DNA from: Sinohyriopsis cumingii
Taxonomy: Eukaryota > Mollusca > Bivalvia > Unionida > Unionidae
Assembly (NCBI GenBank): GCA_028554795.2
Contig: CM068827.1
Coordinates: forward strand, 137,462,268 to 137,526,267
Reading direction: 5' to 3'
DNA length: 64,000 nt
Part shown: positions 46,136 to 60,734 of the stretch, piece after piece
How the letters are laid out: every line of letters starts with the position of its first letter
Position numbering within the stretch: the stretch's first letter is position 1
Program-made: the position numbers and the translations under genes
Notes under the pieces: model-generated
The model's input: the letters and a program-made list of their open reading frames with translations, nothing else
Database searches by the model: none
Told to the model about the DNA's origin: nothing

Positions 46136-49100
46136 TACATGATGATACAATATTCACTAACAAAAGGACTAATCCGTCAGAACTGCTTTTAGTCACCTGA
46201 GTGTTTCATTCAGATTTTAATTAGCTGATATAATAAAAAGACAAAAGCATAGTTTACAAATCTTTCCGATCCAAGGAAGCGGTAAAACTAAATTACCAAA
46301 GTGAATAGTCCGATGCCTGTTTTGTGTTTAACTTTGGTTTGGATGAATTTGTTCGTTGCATTGAAGCAAATACATTTATGCACTAATATAATAAGATGTG
46401 GGTGTATTTGGACCAAGCATTTTCGAAGACAAACTGCCATTTTATGACAACCAATTGAACTTCCTGAATTTAAAGAGGGTCTGGTATACGTTTACACTTG
46501 ACAGGCTGATGTCAGTTTTCGTATTGAAAACGCTATGTGTCTTCCTTATTGGTAGCGGTAAATGTGTTTTCGATAATACACGGTACATTGGCCATGTCAT
46601 AATCCGCCTAAATAAGACGAACAATACAGATTTTAATTCATTCACGGCGAAACGGCTTTGCTCATAGCAAACGAATTTAACATACAAACTATTGTGCTAT
46701 ATTTATCATCTGGTTAAGAACACTTAAAAATCATCTCCTTACCGGCATCATAATCATCTTCAATAAAAGTTTCAACGACATCTAAACTAATAACTCAAGC
46801 AACAAGCAAACAAGACTATTAATTTAAGAAAATGAAAACTGACAGCCTCCACTTAGCTTCGTTTGGTTGCTTTATCTGCATGATCGGTTCCATTTTAACA
46901 GTTCAAGATAACTGCATATGTTGTTACAAATCTTGGCATACATCCTTAAATCATCAGGAGATTTAATTAGCTCCTCTACATCATACATTGTGGACATTAA
47001 ATCAGGGTACAAGGTATTTGAAGAGGTGAACAATATGCATACTACACATACAAAATACCTTTTTAATGAAAAGAAAGTAAACAAAATTAAACAAATAAGT
47101 TAAGGACGTCGGTAACCTAGAATTTGACGTGGTTTCAAAGTATTGCATGTACACAAGGGTATTGAATATTATGCGTGCTCGATATTGATACCTTACTAAA
47201 GTCAACTTTAGTGCTGTTGATTTCATTTAGTATGCAGACTTCATGGTGGGAATTACATAAAATCGAACAATCGTTATAGAGGACCGGGCAACAAGCATAA
47301 ACTTATTTCCAATTTTCTCCTCATTAGTAAGAATAGTTATATTAATATTGTTTTCGCGCTATTAACGACGGTACGAGGTTACAAAAACTATTGTGCAAAT
47401 GCAATATTAAAAGAAAATTGCACATACAGTATTACAATAAAATAAAGAAGTAGCTTAAAAGCATTTCTAGCAAAACATATCAATCTGTACGCGAAAGACA
47501 AACAGTGGTAAAATTTGTTTGCGTTCATGTCAAAACAAATATCATCCAAAGACAAAATTCATGAAGATTCCTTATGGAGCCTATCATTTTCATTAACATC
47601 ATTTTTAAACGATTGATTTTTGGTCCGATTTAGATCTCACGTTTTCAGTCTTTTGATTAGAGTTACTGACGTACCAAATAACTAGATATCTACGATTGTT
47701 TTCTAAACGTGATAGTCTTTTAATTCTAGCGGCTTAAAAGCCCTTTTCGCTCCAAATTTGAATTAAGTTTAATTTACTGTCCACATATGCAAGACCATTT
47801 CATTCATTTGACGTACGGTGTTTTGTTTCTAGCATAGTTACCATAGGCAACATTGAATCTTGTAAATAATTGCAGAACACAATATTATGATGTTTCGAGT
47901 TTTTTTCTTCACTTTTCATTGGAAATCATAGAATGCTTTTTGTAATATTTCTATTAAGAAATCAGAATGTTGTACTTTGTTCTCGGGGAGTCGTACGTTT
48001 CTATTAAAACTATTAGACCACCTTCGGATCTCACTCTCAGATGTGCTGAAATAAAGGCATTCATCAATGCATATCACATGCAATCAAGTTCAGTTAACGA
48101 AATATGACAAATAGTTATAGACAAAGGAAATTTTCAGTGTTAGTAGCGCAAGGTATTAAAGTCCTCCGTTGACATTATTACTTGAATTTTCTGCTTGTGT
48201 GGCTGTGGGTTTCTCTTAGTAAAGAATGATGATTGTAGCTTTTAGGTAAGAGGTAAGAGTGTACGATCAGCGTCACCAACAGTGTTATGCTAAAAGCGAT
48301 AACTTCGCTAGTCTCTATTGAATCTTAGCTGCGTTTTCCTCGCTGGATAGGCGGTCGCTATTTAAAATTTTAAACTATTTTAAACTTAATAAACCAAATT
48401 ACGAATTCGATGTTTTTAATGAATAGTATAAATTGTGCTTATGGCAAGCTTCTCTACCTAAATTTGACCGCATTTTGTTCTCTCTTTTTTCCCCCTTTTT
48501 CATTTTAGTAAAGGTGTGCTTATGATACCTTATGCAGAGCAAGTTCCACTTAAATATACCATTTGGACTCAACACGATGAACAAGAAAAGATAGTTTTAT
48601 ATATCGTATATATCTCTTCTTAGTCAGATATATATCACTGTATAAGCTGCTGACCATCGGTAACAACGCATAGTCATTGTCAGAGAAAATTGTTTTCAGT
48701 GAGACCACAGTGTTGCAATCCAAATGTGAAACCAAGTAATATGGTACCTAGACTATAGAAGATAATTACCTTACCACAAATTCAAATGGACTAGATACTA
48801 TCTCATGGACATATCAAAGCATTACAGGTGCATCAAATTCATACAGGTATATTGCTTGAGACTTTCAAAACCATGTCTTCTTTGAAACGCTTCAAACATT
48901 TTTCAGTTGCGTTAACTTTATACAGAAAATAGTCAGAAATAAATGTTTGCGCCTGGAATGGAATGTTGATCTGGTATAGTATATTTTGTATTATTCCATT
49001 CATTAATCTAATCCAACGGCAGCATAGAAAACGTTGACTTCAGGTTCAAGTAGCACGGTTTAATAAAACGTTTACTATTTCCTCAGTTGAATGCCACAGT

Positions 49101-50094
49101 GACACTTGTTCAATGTACAATACCGATATCACATTATCGAATCGTAACACTTAGAATGGATGACATTTAAAATGTAATTTCTGAGGTTTTCGTTAGACTT
49201 TAATCTATTGGAACCATATAAGTTGCGGATATACAGCACATTAAATAAAATACACATTTTTCAGAAAAGACCAAATCAATTATGGTAGAGGTTCAGATAA
49301 TATTTCGACTTGTGTTAAATTTGTTGGTGCTTATTCTTTCTTCACCTAAAGCGGTAAAATATATTAAATCCGGTCCCTAGTTTGGCAACATCATTTCCTG
49401 TAATCAGCAGACACAGCAACATCATTTCCTGTGATCAGCAGTCACGGACTACAATATGCTAATAGATGGTGTTTTGTCAGGCAGAGAAATCGCAAAATAT
49501 AACAGTTCACGCAGTTAATTTATAATAATCTCATTGTAATAACGTATTAAAATAGACAAAAATAAGCCATTTCGTTTCAGAACTAAAAAAGAGGTATGCA
49601 TTTTGAATTAACCCAATTTATCATGTACTGACATATTTAATTTAAAACAATCCTAAATCTTTCGTTATTTATGCAGTTTCTACACTGAATTTCTCCATGT
49701 GACTTAAACCAAACTAGTATTCGCTAGTCAGATAATTTATAGGGTGGAATTACCATACAACGTTGTTGAGCTGTTCAAAGGTTTTGAATTGAATTTGCCC
49801 TAACAGCTGCTTGTTATTATGAATGCATTTGACAACTTTATCATTTCGCGACAGGCAGCTGACCAGTTTGAACTTGTACAAGTCTTGAACCTTGGGACCC
49901 TGTATTCAAAATTTATCAAACAATTGAATCGATATAACACCATGTGTCTTACTTTACAGACCTAGATATATCAACGATAAGATAGCATCACTTGTATAAA
50001 TGTTGCCAGAGACAACTACTGCAGGTGTCGTGAGCGCTCACTTAACATTTAATTGTTTTATTTTGCAATAGAAGATCAGGCAGGAAAGAGAACC
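46136..50094. other. AT-rich host DNA upstream of the FABP gene
   Basis: No gene, RNA or clear mobile element recognised. The last part must hold the FABP promoter; I see no convincing TATA box. TTTTATTTTGCAATAG just before 50,072 could be a splice acceptor of a 5'-UTR intron. Confidence 0.4.
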
Positions 50095-50164
50095 ATGTCG
50101 CATTTACAGGGAAGATGGGCTGTTGCCAAGGAAGAGAATTTGGATGAATTGTTTGCAGCCACTA
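50095..50164 (+). CDS. Fatty-acid-binding protein, exon 1
   Basis: Start of a cytosolic lipid carrier of the FABP/lipocalin superfamily. ATG at 50095 in good context (accATGt); the exon encodes MSHLQGRWAVAKEENLDELF and ends one base into codon 24 before a consensus donor GTAAGT (50165). GRW is the family's first conserved block. The 70 coding bases match the usual first-exon size of animal FABP genes. The four exons together give 133 residues, the standard length, with no breaks. Confidence 0.93.
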
Positions 50165-51413
50165 GTAAGTAATATCTTTTGCATCCACTTTTCTGGTCTC
50201 TATTTTATACAATTAAATAAAATGTTAATTTATAGAAACAATGCCCTCAAAATTACATTTCAAGTGAATAAAATCTCCTCTCATGTCAATGCATAACCAC
50301 ATCACGTGCAGTTAAAAATAACTCAATAATCTAGACTTAAATAATGTCTGTTAAATATATTTACCAGAACGGATATATTCACAAATATCTTAAAATTCCA
50401 TCCCCTTCTGTGACACTATTGTTTTAGAGAGTGAAATTGTGAGAAAAACTATTCTCTGTTTGTTCAGTGAAATAAATACTAACATCATGATATCAAGAAG
50501 CATGTAATCTGTTCCGACTCGTTATACTGCAAACACATGCAAATAGACATGTTGAGAGAGAGAGAGAGAGAGAGATTGATTTAAATGCAATAAAATGTTG
50601 TGACCTTCATCATGATCTTATTGAGTTTATCCAGTAGAATACATATTTGAAAAAACAGCGGTTCACTGGAATACAAATTCTCTGAGTTTGTATATTGTGA
50701 TATGTGTGGGGTGATCTCACTGTTCATATCCCACACCCACACACATACACACCGATGTCAATGAGTGAAATACATGTGGTAAATATACAAAAGCTATAAA
50801 ATGCATACGAAGTTACAATTTGTTAGGTATCTTAACTATGTATGCTTTTACAATTTATATGCCTGGGGTTTCGTGATCTTGTAATATTACTGAAACATGC
50901 GTTTTTCTGACACGGGATACGGTGTTTGGCCGAAACAACGTTTTCTCTCTAATCCCGACTAGCATGGGTTGCGCTTGTAAATTAGGACTGTGATCCTATT
51001 GTATCGATATTGCTGGTATTGCCGAGAATTGTGAATATGTTTAACTAATTTTGCCTAAGATGGAGTTGCCATACCGAATGAAATGTGTGACTTTAACAGT
51101 GCTTGTTTTCATCAACTCTAACAACTAAGGTACCCATCTTTTTGAATATCACACTAGTACGTCAGATTCAAGTGCGAAACTATAGGCCTAAAACAGTCCT
51201 ACCTTCTCGAATTCGATCAGACTAAAATTAGTTTCGAAGCTCAGACAGAACTATCCAAATGGAATTATGTTGGACAAGATACACATACTTTGTTTTCACG
51301 ACCATGTCATCTCCAATCAACCAGATTTTTTAAACATTTTGTCAATGATCCGCCATTTATAATGTTATTTTACTGAATTCCGCTTGATCAACATAAAGCC
51401 TTTTTTCTTGCAG

Positions 51414-51592
51414 ATGTTGACTCGGCAATAAGAGAAAAATCAAAGGAAGGATTAATAAAGCCAGAACAAGAGCTTGTTGTCAATGGTGACGAATATGCTC
51501 TGACGACACATGCTGGTCATATTTCCACTACAATTCGCTTCAAGTTGAACGTCGCATTTCCAGCCTCCTCTATGGATGGCAGGAAAAACATG
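51414..51592 (+). CDS. Fatty-acid-binding protein, exon 2
   Basis: Begins after TTTTTTCTTGCAG, completing an Asn codon, and encodes the helix-turn-helix lid region (SAIREKSKEGLIKPEQELVV) and the central strands (TTIRFKLNVAFPASSMDGRK). To keep the frame with exon 3 the exon must end after the ATG codon at 51590-51592, directly before GCAAGT; a GT at 51597 would shift the frame. So the donor is GC. At 179 bp it is close to the 173 bp of vertebrate FABP exon 2. Confidence 0.9.
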
Positions 51593-53621
51593 GCAAGTAG
51601 AGCGATTGGTCCTTTCTATTATTCTTTTGCATTAGGTATTTTTTGAATTTACTTGGAAAGCGATATGCGACCCTCTGAAACAGTATATATTCAGTATATG
51701 AACAAAAGATTTCATCGACATGCTTTATATTCCCAAATGTTTACAACCTCATTAAAGTTGTATTATGTCAGTTGTAAAATTTTATTCAGTTTAACTCTTA
51801 ACCCAGCGCAAGATGAGGGACCGGCAGAATCCATTCATTTATATCAAAATACAAAAGACCCTATAATCGTGGGCGCAAAAATTCTATTACCGACAATGCA
51901 CTCAAGTCGATAATGAACCTTTACGGCGAAACGATTACCAATATTATTTGCTGGCGAGATTGGGTTCTGAAAACCAAAAAGTCTTGCAGTCGACCAGAAA
52001 CGACGGTTTATTAATATATCCGTTAAATATTAGTTTCGTTGGTCGACTGTTTTGTTTCCCCGTGAATGTGTGTGCCAAGGTCGAAGTCGAGGCTAGTGGA
52101 ATGTAAAGTAATTAGGAAGAATCTTAAAGTGTCACATGTACTTGAGATAGAAAGTGGTCTAAGAAAAGGTACTACAGTTATTTCCTATCATTCTTTTATC
52201 TTTCTTTCCTTGTACACGTAATTTTCTTTCTTGTGGTTTTTTTTTTTTGCTTTCTGTTTCCAAATCTCTTTCAAATAAACACACGTGTACACAAATATTG
52301 ATTATATGGGAACTATACCTCAACATACCGTATTGTGACCCAGTGATGATGTGCTTTACGTATATGTATGGGCACGGGGTAGTTTCTTAGTAACCATACA
52401 AATCTGAGCATTTTGCATACCATATTCGCCTTTATTTCTACAGTCACAATGGACATAGTATAAACCATTAATCTGCAAGATATTTTACTGAAATAATGAA
52501 ACTATGTTCATGCGATTATTAAGAAATGTATTTTCTATTAAATATATTGAGCAGAATTTAATATAAATAATGGTATTATCAGCTGAAAATACATAATATC
52601 ACTATGTTTTATTGTAAATAAGTTTTTTGGGAAATTTGTGCTTTCATACAATATGGCTCAGGCGTTCAGGTCTGACTGGCAACAAAATGAAATGGCAACA
52701 AATGTAGCTGTAAATATCAAAGGGTAGTAATTATCTTAATGTTAATAAAAACTTGAAAAACAATTTTTAGATACCTATCTTTTACGTAACGGTTGCTCAG
52801 ATATATAAATCATAACTTTCTACCTTTCTTAGCCCCTTCTTCTCTTGGGGTAAATATATACCTTATTTGTTCCCATTCCAAAAAGCTGAAGACTGCATGA
52901 TTGATTGCAGTCATGTATGCTGAAATTGAATGCACTCCTGTAGTTTCATTAACTTGGTTGCATAATACAATCACATGCTGTTAAAAGTACACAAACTGTT
53001 ATTGAATATCATCTGGTGTGCGAATAGCATTTACGTTGTACATAATTGTATCGTATTAATATTACATCCATTCACCGGATGTCATAAATTCGTCTGTGTT
53101 GATAGAAATGGACGACACACTGGCTTCAAAAATGATACTCTGGACGAAATAAGAATTTAATATTAAGGCGTCCATTTTGAAACATGAGACATTACAGCCT
53201 GACTTCAATGAAAATTTAACACTGCATTTGTTTACACTCTGGCCTCGAAAATTGTACTCCGCAGTGGGTAATAAAAGTTATAATGCCCGGGTGTCATTTA
53301 TGTGCTGATGAAATCAGACAACCTGACCTCTAAAGGTAAATGAAATGTTAAAACTACACATTCTTTCCAATGCGCTGATGACTGAGCAGCACCAACTTGA
53401 TTTACTAACCGAAATCACACTTTCTTAATAAACACACCTTTTGAGCAACCAACAGTCACACTTACCAGCCTACGAAAACGGTAGGGACATACAATATACA
53501 TACCTAAATCATCACACAGTGGGTCGGATGCCGAAAGAGTGATGAAATTACACACGATCATATATATACAAGGATCGTATCATTTACACATACGCACTAT
53601 TTCGACACTGAGATCCCATGT

Positions 53622-53670
<49 letters not shown>

Positions 53671-53772
53671 TTAGGACAATATGAGATCACATGTATTTGA
53701 TTGTAAAATCAATAAAATAATGTAAAATATAGCAAGACCAGGCCTACTGAAATTATACACCACTTCCGTTTA
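51593..53772. other. FABP intron 2, left part
   Basis: Intron 2 runs from 51593 to 62411 (10,819 bp). This part contains a (CA)n run (about 53,630-53,667) and short open frames without recognisable motifs. Confidence 0.6.
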
Positions 53773-54000
53773 AATATGAGACCCCAAGTGGCCGAGTGGT
53801 GCTGATCACTGCCATTGCACCTCTGTCCTCGTGGGTTCGAGTCAATGGTTGGCTTATGCAGGCACGTGAGAAAGGTTTCCAGTAGTTTAAGTGGTTCTTC
53901 CCTGGGATTTTCCGGATTCTTCCTACACCAGTTATACTGGCTGCCATGTTGAGACTATTCTGTGCTGATAAAAGGAGTTGCGGCCACAACACTACTAAAG
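53773..54000 (+). mobile_element. tRNA-derived SINE, copy 2 (diverged)
   Basis: Same family as 17,950: AAGTGGCCGAGTGGTGCTGA and GGTTCGAGTC, a TTCTTCCTNCACCAGTTATA-type body and a GCTGATAAAAGGAGTT end in place of the usual GCGTTAAACC. Several deletions and no clear target duplication, so an older copy. Confidence 0.75.
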
Positions 54001-54969
54001 ATATTTTTTAATATTTATTAAATCTTTGTCACTGCTTATGTGGTAGCATCTCATTCCTGAAATTGGTCACGAAATACGCACTCGAAATTTATGTCATGGA
54101 ACCATATCATAGTGAAACACAATATAATAATGCAATACGTTATCAATTAAGAATAATGTCATGACCTTGAAGGAGATGAAAATGGCCGATCTGTTTTCAT
54201 GGTACATTTCTGCCGCTTTGACAAGGGTCGTCATAAAACGCTGACCAATTTGTTGACCCCTTAATTTCACAGATTTGCACACTGTCGTGATAGAATAGAA
54301 ACGACTGGAACCATTGTTTTAACATTTATCAAAGGAGGTTGAAACTTTCTGACAACATTATTTAAACGGTTCCGTGATAGAACAGGTGCAATTGTAACAG
54401 ACTGTTTAACAGCAACATCAAGCATAAACGCATCCCTTCCCCCAACAAAAAAAACCAAAAAACTTTTTACTTTTTTTTTTAAATGGCCAGGGTTGAGGGT
54501 TCTCTTTGTTGAAATGTGACTTGTGATTCTTTGTATACTTGAAAGCTTTCCCCAGACATATTTCATAATGCTTTATTCACCCTGCTGGGCGAGGGCATTC
54601 GTGCCGCTCGGACACATTTTCATCTTTTTATTTTAAATTTTGGATAGAGTTGATCACTATTCAATTCGAATCCTGCCAACATATCAGCCAGATGTCTCTG
54701 GTCGGAAGACTTTACTCCATTTACATCTGCGTGATATACCATTAAATTGTTGATTCGCGGTTTAGATGGACCTGATGTAGCTTCTCCCCACTCCTTACAT
54801 CTCTGCCTTTATACCCTGCTTTCTACAAACGTTCGAGTCACACTAACACTGGAAATGCTGCAGAATATTATTGTTTGGATGTCGGTTTAAAATAATACTG
54901 CAAAGCCAGCAATTTTACCTGGAACTCATGATATTATGCAGGAAGGATAGATTTGTAAAATGATCAGAT

Positions 54970-55243
54970 ATTGTCGTAACTAAGGGCCCCGAGTGGCCGA
55001 GTGGTCTAAAGCGCTCACCGTTCCGGATCACTGCCATCTCTGCGTGGGTTCGAGTCCAAGGCTCGGCTAGCGTGGGTACGTGGGAAAGCCTGTCAGTAGC
55101 TTCTCATGGGTCGGTGCTTCTTCCCTGGGTTTTCCAGGGTTCTTCCTCCGCCAGTTATACTGGCCGCCATGTATAGCCTATCTTGTGCTGAAAAATGGCG
55201 TTAAACCCTAGAACAACAACAACAACAAAAATTGTCGTAACTA
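54970..55243 (+). mobile_element. tRNA-derived SINE, copy 3, with 13-bp target duplication
   Basis: SINE body 54983-55230 with A and B boxes, AAAAATGGCGTTAAACCC and a (CAA)n tail. Flanked by a perfect ATTGTCGTAACTA (54970-54982 and 55231-55243), so a fairly young insertion in FABP intron 2. Confidence 0.9.
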
Positions 55244-55891
55244 TAACACGAGCATATACCTTTCGTGCAGCATAAATCGCATTTTGTGTACTAGATGATG
55301 ATACATAAAAGCTGTTGAAAATGAGTTATGGTGAACTATTTCTATTAGTGATAAGACTAACATGATTACTGTTTTCCTGAACCATTTCTATTAGTGATTA
55401 GACTAACACGATGGACAGTTTTATTTTTAAAGATGCTCTGAGTAGCGTGTTTAACCCTAAAAAGACCCTGCGAGATTATTTGCAAAGCACCCATCTTTAG
55501 AACACTTTTAAGCCTCAAGTGTTAAAGTTTTAGACTAGTGTGTATTTTTGTAATATAACAATGGCGGGGACAAATAGATTACCTCGGCATACAATTATAT
55601 AACTCACAATGTGCACCCAATCTTCAATTAGTAAATTTATCTTTTGTTGCCTGGAGTATTAATGAATTGCGTTTCTGTTTCGTTTTGATTTTTGGTTTGT
55701 TTGTTTTTTCTTTCGTTTGTTTGTTTGTGAGTGTGTTAGTAAAGGAATAAATCAAATAGATATAAATAATTATTCGCTGCTAAAAATATTGCCATTTAGT
55801 GGCAAAGGGCGGCTACAGTCTTGGCGCGATCTCAATGAGTTTGTTCTTGAAAGTTGCAATAAAAACCATTTGTGAATACTTGACTAATATC

Positions 55892-56109
55892 ACCAATGGC
55901 AGAGGCATAGCTATGATATTTTGCGTCCGGGGACGAACTATAAAATTGGCGCCCCAGCCCCCTCCCCGTTTAATCACATTTTTGAATATTACCCTTGTTT
56001 ACTTTTTATAATGTAACGTTGTAAGCCTCATTTTGGCGCCCCTGTACCTTGGCGCCCGGGGACATATGTACCCCCCTGCCCCCCCCCCAGCTACGCCTCT
56101 GACCAATGG
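55892..56109. mobile_element. hAT-type MITE with perfect 8-bp target duplication
   Basis: Element 55900-56101 (202 bp): ends CAGAGGCATAGCT and the inverse CAGAGGCGTAGCT, with GGCGCCC-rich subterminal parts. Flanked by ACCAATGG on both sides (55892-55899, 56102-56109). No coding capacity. Confidence 0.9.
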
Positions 56110-59100
56110 GACAATGTCGATGTAATAATGGCGTGGGAAACGGGCTGCATAGCTTGCCTGTTATACTCAATACATCACATGATGTAGTTGTTGTGAGGTT
56201 TCCACATGTTATGGTTTGCACAAGCACATCAAGCCAAATTAAATATTATATATAAAAAGGACGAGGGTAGCAAGATGACCGTACCTAAATTACCGCGACA
56301 GACTCTCACAATCTGCAAGTGCCTGCTTCCTCTCTTGCATCGATATCTACATACTTGACACATCGCACTTGAGCTCTTTGCATACAAGATAGCTCTAGAC
56401 CCAGACAGCGTTCTCATGGGATGTTAATGTGCTAGAAATAGAAACGATACATATAGAACATGCACAACATGCTGATTAGACTGGATATTTCTAGCACTGA
56501 TACCCTTGTCCTTTCTTCGTACAACACATATCAAAGTAGAAATCCACAGCTAAAGGAGACCATTATTTATTATTTCTACTTACGGTTCCCCTTCCCTTGA
56601 ATCAAACCTCTAGAACTTGAATGCCATACCAAATCGTTCTCAAGGCTTAATGTTTGTTTGTTTCTGCCTTTGTGTTTCCCTCTTCCAAAACAATAATGTC
56701 AAAGTTGAGCAATATATAATTTGCTTACACATAATGCAATTAGGAGAATAATGACGTAGTTTTCTAACACTACATTCAGATTATTGACCAATATTTGAAT
56801 TACTTGAATTCAGAACATCTCCGGCCTTCACATCACTTTCAAAAGCATTTCAAGTTACGAAGGTCCAATCTCTTTCTCAAAACTTTACCGAGGCGATCAT
56901 TACTCATAGGAAGTATAATAATTGTCACATTTTCTAGGCAAAGCAGCGACGAAATCGTTCTCATTTTATACATATCAGTCCATCGAATGACGACGGTTTC
57001 GTTAACCTCGTCTGCAGAAGGTAGATTAAAATTCTAAGACTGAAGTGCAATGTGCCAAGCACCCAAATCTTCTTCAACAGTTTGAAGTCAATATCATTAT
57101 AGTGGCATAGTGTGACAGGATTTGTCCGTCGTAAAACAAATGGACGCATGTGCACACGCTCAAACAGGCTAGTCCACACAGTCTTGACAAATTCTTCGAA
57201 AACACTGGGACCATAACTATAATTTCCTAACGTTTGATCAAAATCACCTTCTTTACTCCAGTATTGAGATTTTCGAGATAGACTAAGCTCGCCTCTTGTA
57301 GTCTCAACATCTGCCCAAGTTACTACCAGTACTCTTTTCTTCCACCTAGCAATTCATAACTAACGACTATGTAAGAACTATTTTGTTTACATGTATATCG
57401 AATTTCTGTTAATTAAAGTTTTTTTTCTTCAGAATTGTTTCCAAGCGCTATATAGATTATTGTGTTTGCTATGCAATAAAGTCTCCGCATCAATATAAAT
57501 ACGCCGTCCCATTCTTCGAGAGTGAACATTTTAGTCTTATTGACTGACCTTGCTACTTCTTATGCTGATCATGAATAACACTCGAAATCTGAAATTTAAA
57601 TGTTTTAAAGTAAATGTTTTTTTTTCATTTATGTATATTTTAAGCCATAAAACGTATGACCACACGAAAGACATTGGCATTTAAGGGCATGCACACAATG
57701 TGTAAATTATTTTCCACATTACATAGAATTGACTGATTATTCCAAAAGAAAATCTTTTTAAGATCTTGTTAGCGGTGATATATATAAAAGCAACACGATG
57801 TATTCCATAGATGTATGCCAGATCTTGTTGGCGGAAAACTGATATAGAAAAAAGTCCAAATGAAAAATTACTTCCAAGAACATGTTGTTCTAGATCAAGT
57901 TATGAAATGAAATAGTTACACACAAGAAGTCTCATGCCGAGCATATAAAACATTTGAGTGTGCATGGCTTTAAGTCCTTTGTTTTCCAATATATGCAATG
58001 ACCTCAAGATAACAGTCATTGTCATCTGAAAGGTTCTTAAACGCGCAAATACTGCAGATAATGTGCATCAAATCACATAATAATAATGCATCACAAAATT
58101 CTAATAATTTCACGTTTTGCTTGTTTCAATTTTTTATCATTCAACAGTATTTTTTTTCCAAACTGAATATTAGTTCTTCACACAATGCAACACAAAATTC
58201 GACCAAAATACCCAATACAAAGTATGATTCCAATATACAATTACTAAATGCGTATATTTAAAACTGTCTTGATAGTTGTCTATGTTAGAAATTTAGGGAG
58301 AATTTATTTAAAGGAACTCTTCCATGCTATCATAAAGTCTCGTGAATGCTGTATATTATTAATGTCTGCTCCTAGATATTGGCAACTCACCGCTGTTGAG
58401 AGAAGTGTTCTCAACACCGACTCCACAAAGTCAACAAATAATTTTCAAAACCTAACAAAGCTATAAACGGGGATGTAAATAACAAAATTAGCACATAGCC
58501 TGGGTTTATTACAATTACTATATATTAATCACATTTGAGGGCTTCAGAAATATCCTGCCTGCTTATTAGCTTTCTTGCTTTTTAGTACTTACAGTGATTT
58601 TGTATACACAACCTTTAGTGGCTGTATGTGATTAGTTTTTTAGCTCGGGGAGATTAAAAATAGATTAATATTGTTACAATTTGTTTTTATGCAATTGCAA
58701 GTTCTTATAAAATAAAAAATGAGACTGAGCTACCAAACATTGTCCCAGCTGTGCAGATTAAAAAAAAATAATTTTTAAATAACGAATACATGTATTTGTT
58801 AATTAGTGCTCTCTCTCTCTCTCTCTCTCTCTCTCCTAATAATTCTACGAATCACAGGATGTGGAAACAGAACTAGAATCAGACTATCCCGTAACTTAGA
58901 GGATGGTTTTAGTATATGCGTGTTTTGGATTTGTAACGTATATATATATATTATATATATCTTTTGCAAATGGATGTAAGGCAGCATAGTCCTTGAGTCC
59001 TTGAGTTGTACCTTTAGTTACGACAGATCAGGGTGTTTGTTGTTTGGAGCTGGTCATGACTTATATTAGAGCATATATGGCAACCAGCTATTTAAAACTT

Positions 59101-60730
59101 CAAGGTCATAACATCATAACTGCTGGCGCGGCACTAGACAATGGTGTTTTACATTTTCCACATGTTAACTGACCAGTTGATGTTATACTAGCTATCTTAT
59201 CAACGGTTTGGATAAGAGCCGATGGCGACAGGTGAGTGTCAATTCATGCTACGATAAAATTTATACCATGATACAATTTAATTTTAGTTAGAAACATCAG
59301 AATAAAACATAAACAAAAGATCTGAAAAATTCCTTAACAAACATTTTAATATCAAACTTGAAATACTGTTTAACTATTAAAATTGTTAACTAAAATGAAA
59401 GAGATAAAGACCGCATGTTGTTTCGTAAATGATTGCTTAGCGAACTAAAGTATGTCTACTATAGAGCCGAGACGGCCTAGTTCGAATTCGGTGATATCAG
59501 TGCCTCCATACATTTAATTAAACAACACTCTTTTTGAGATACAACCACACTGTAACTTTTGGACGATTCCATACTGCTTACGGCATCTAAGAGTCTGTCG
59601 TTTTCAAATAGAATCCCAATTAAATTCACATTGTAAATTCAACAGACCTGGAGAGTTGGAGTAATGTGTCAGAGAAATTATTACCACTTGAAATCATAAT
59701 TCTTTTTACATGTCATCATATCCTACTATCTAACCCTTTCAGTCTTTTAACATTAATACGTTAGCAATTTACTCTTAAATGTATCTTTAAAAAAATCTCT
59801 TATTTTTTTTCATATAAACAATCCCAGATGCGTACGACGCTTTCAATTCCTTCCAGAGGGTGAAGCACATTTATATAACTGTAATCCTTAAATTTCTGCT
59901 GTTCATACATTACAGTCCTTCCCCCACCAACTGCATACCAATTCGCTTTTTAAAAACAGTTTTAAAGGCAACGACCTAGGATATCCACATCATTATAAAA
60001 CAAAGAAGTATATAATACAAGAACACAGGAAGTTCAGACCTCGGTCGTAAGCTGTAACTAGTATCCTTGTTTTTATAAAGCAGGTACTAGGAATTACTTT
60101 CGTCATTAGTTAACGCTGTGTCGCGTTTTAAACCTACCTAGCTGATTCTGTACCAGAACTGGTATGCATTTGTGCGACTGCTGGTGTGGAACAGTCACTT
60201 TGTAATTTGAATGATAATTAACAGCAGGTCTAATCAGGCTAGATAAATCTATTTTTATGTTGTATGCTAATTTGCAATGATTTAAATGTGTTTATAAAGG
60301 ATATATTTATATATGCAACTGCTTTAATTATAAACTAAATTGCAGTTCATTTTACCTTATTTATTCACAAGTTTATATGTAAATGCAGTGAAAATAGATG
60401 AGACGTTTATGTTCCTTCAACCAGACTTTTGAATAATCTGTACCAGAAGAAACATGAATCAAAGGCAATTATGACCTAGAAATTTGCAATAATTTGTTTG
60501 GCTAAAGTGCCTTTTCACATTCCTCTGTTTCTGTGTAAGCTCCTAGACAAGACGTTGAATCTGTAGAGAGACACAAGCTGTCAATATCTTTGCTAAAGAC
60601 CACAGAAAGTCAGCCACGTTTTCTGTTATATCGACTGTAACTGCTTTTATTTTGATTTTTGTTCTCCATCTAATAATATTGCACAAATGAGGAAGCAGCC
60701 TTACAGTAGCTTAATAAAAATGACATAATA
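56110..60730. other. FABP intron 2, middle part
   Basis: AT-rich sequence with a (CT)n patch (58,807-58,835). No exon-like or mobile-element sequence recognised on either strand. Confidence 0.45.
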
Positions 60731-60734
60731 CATG

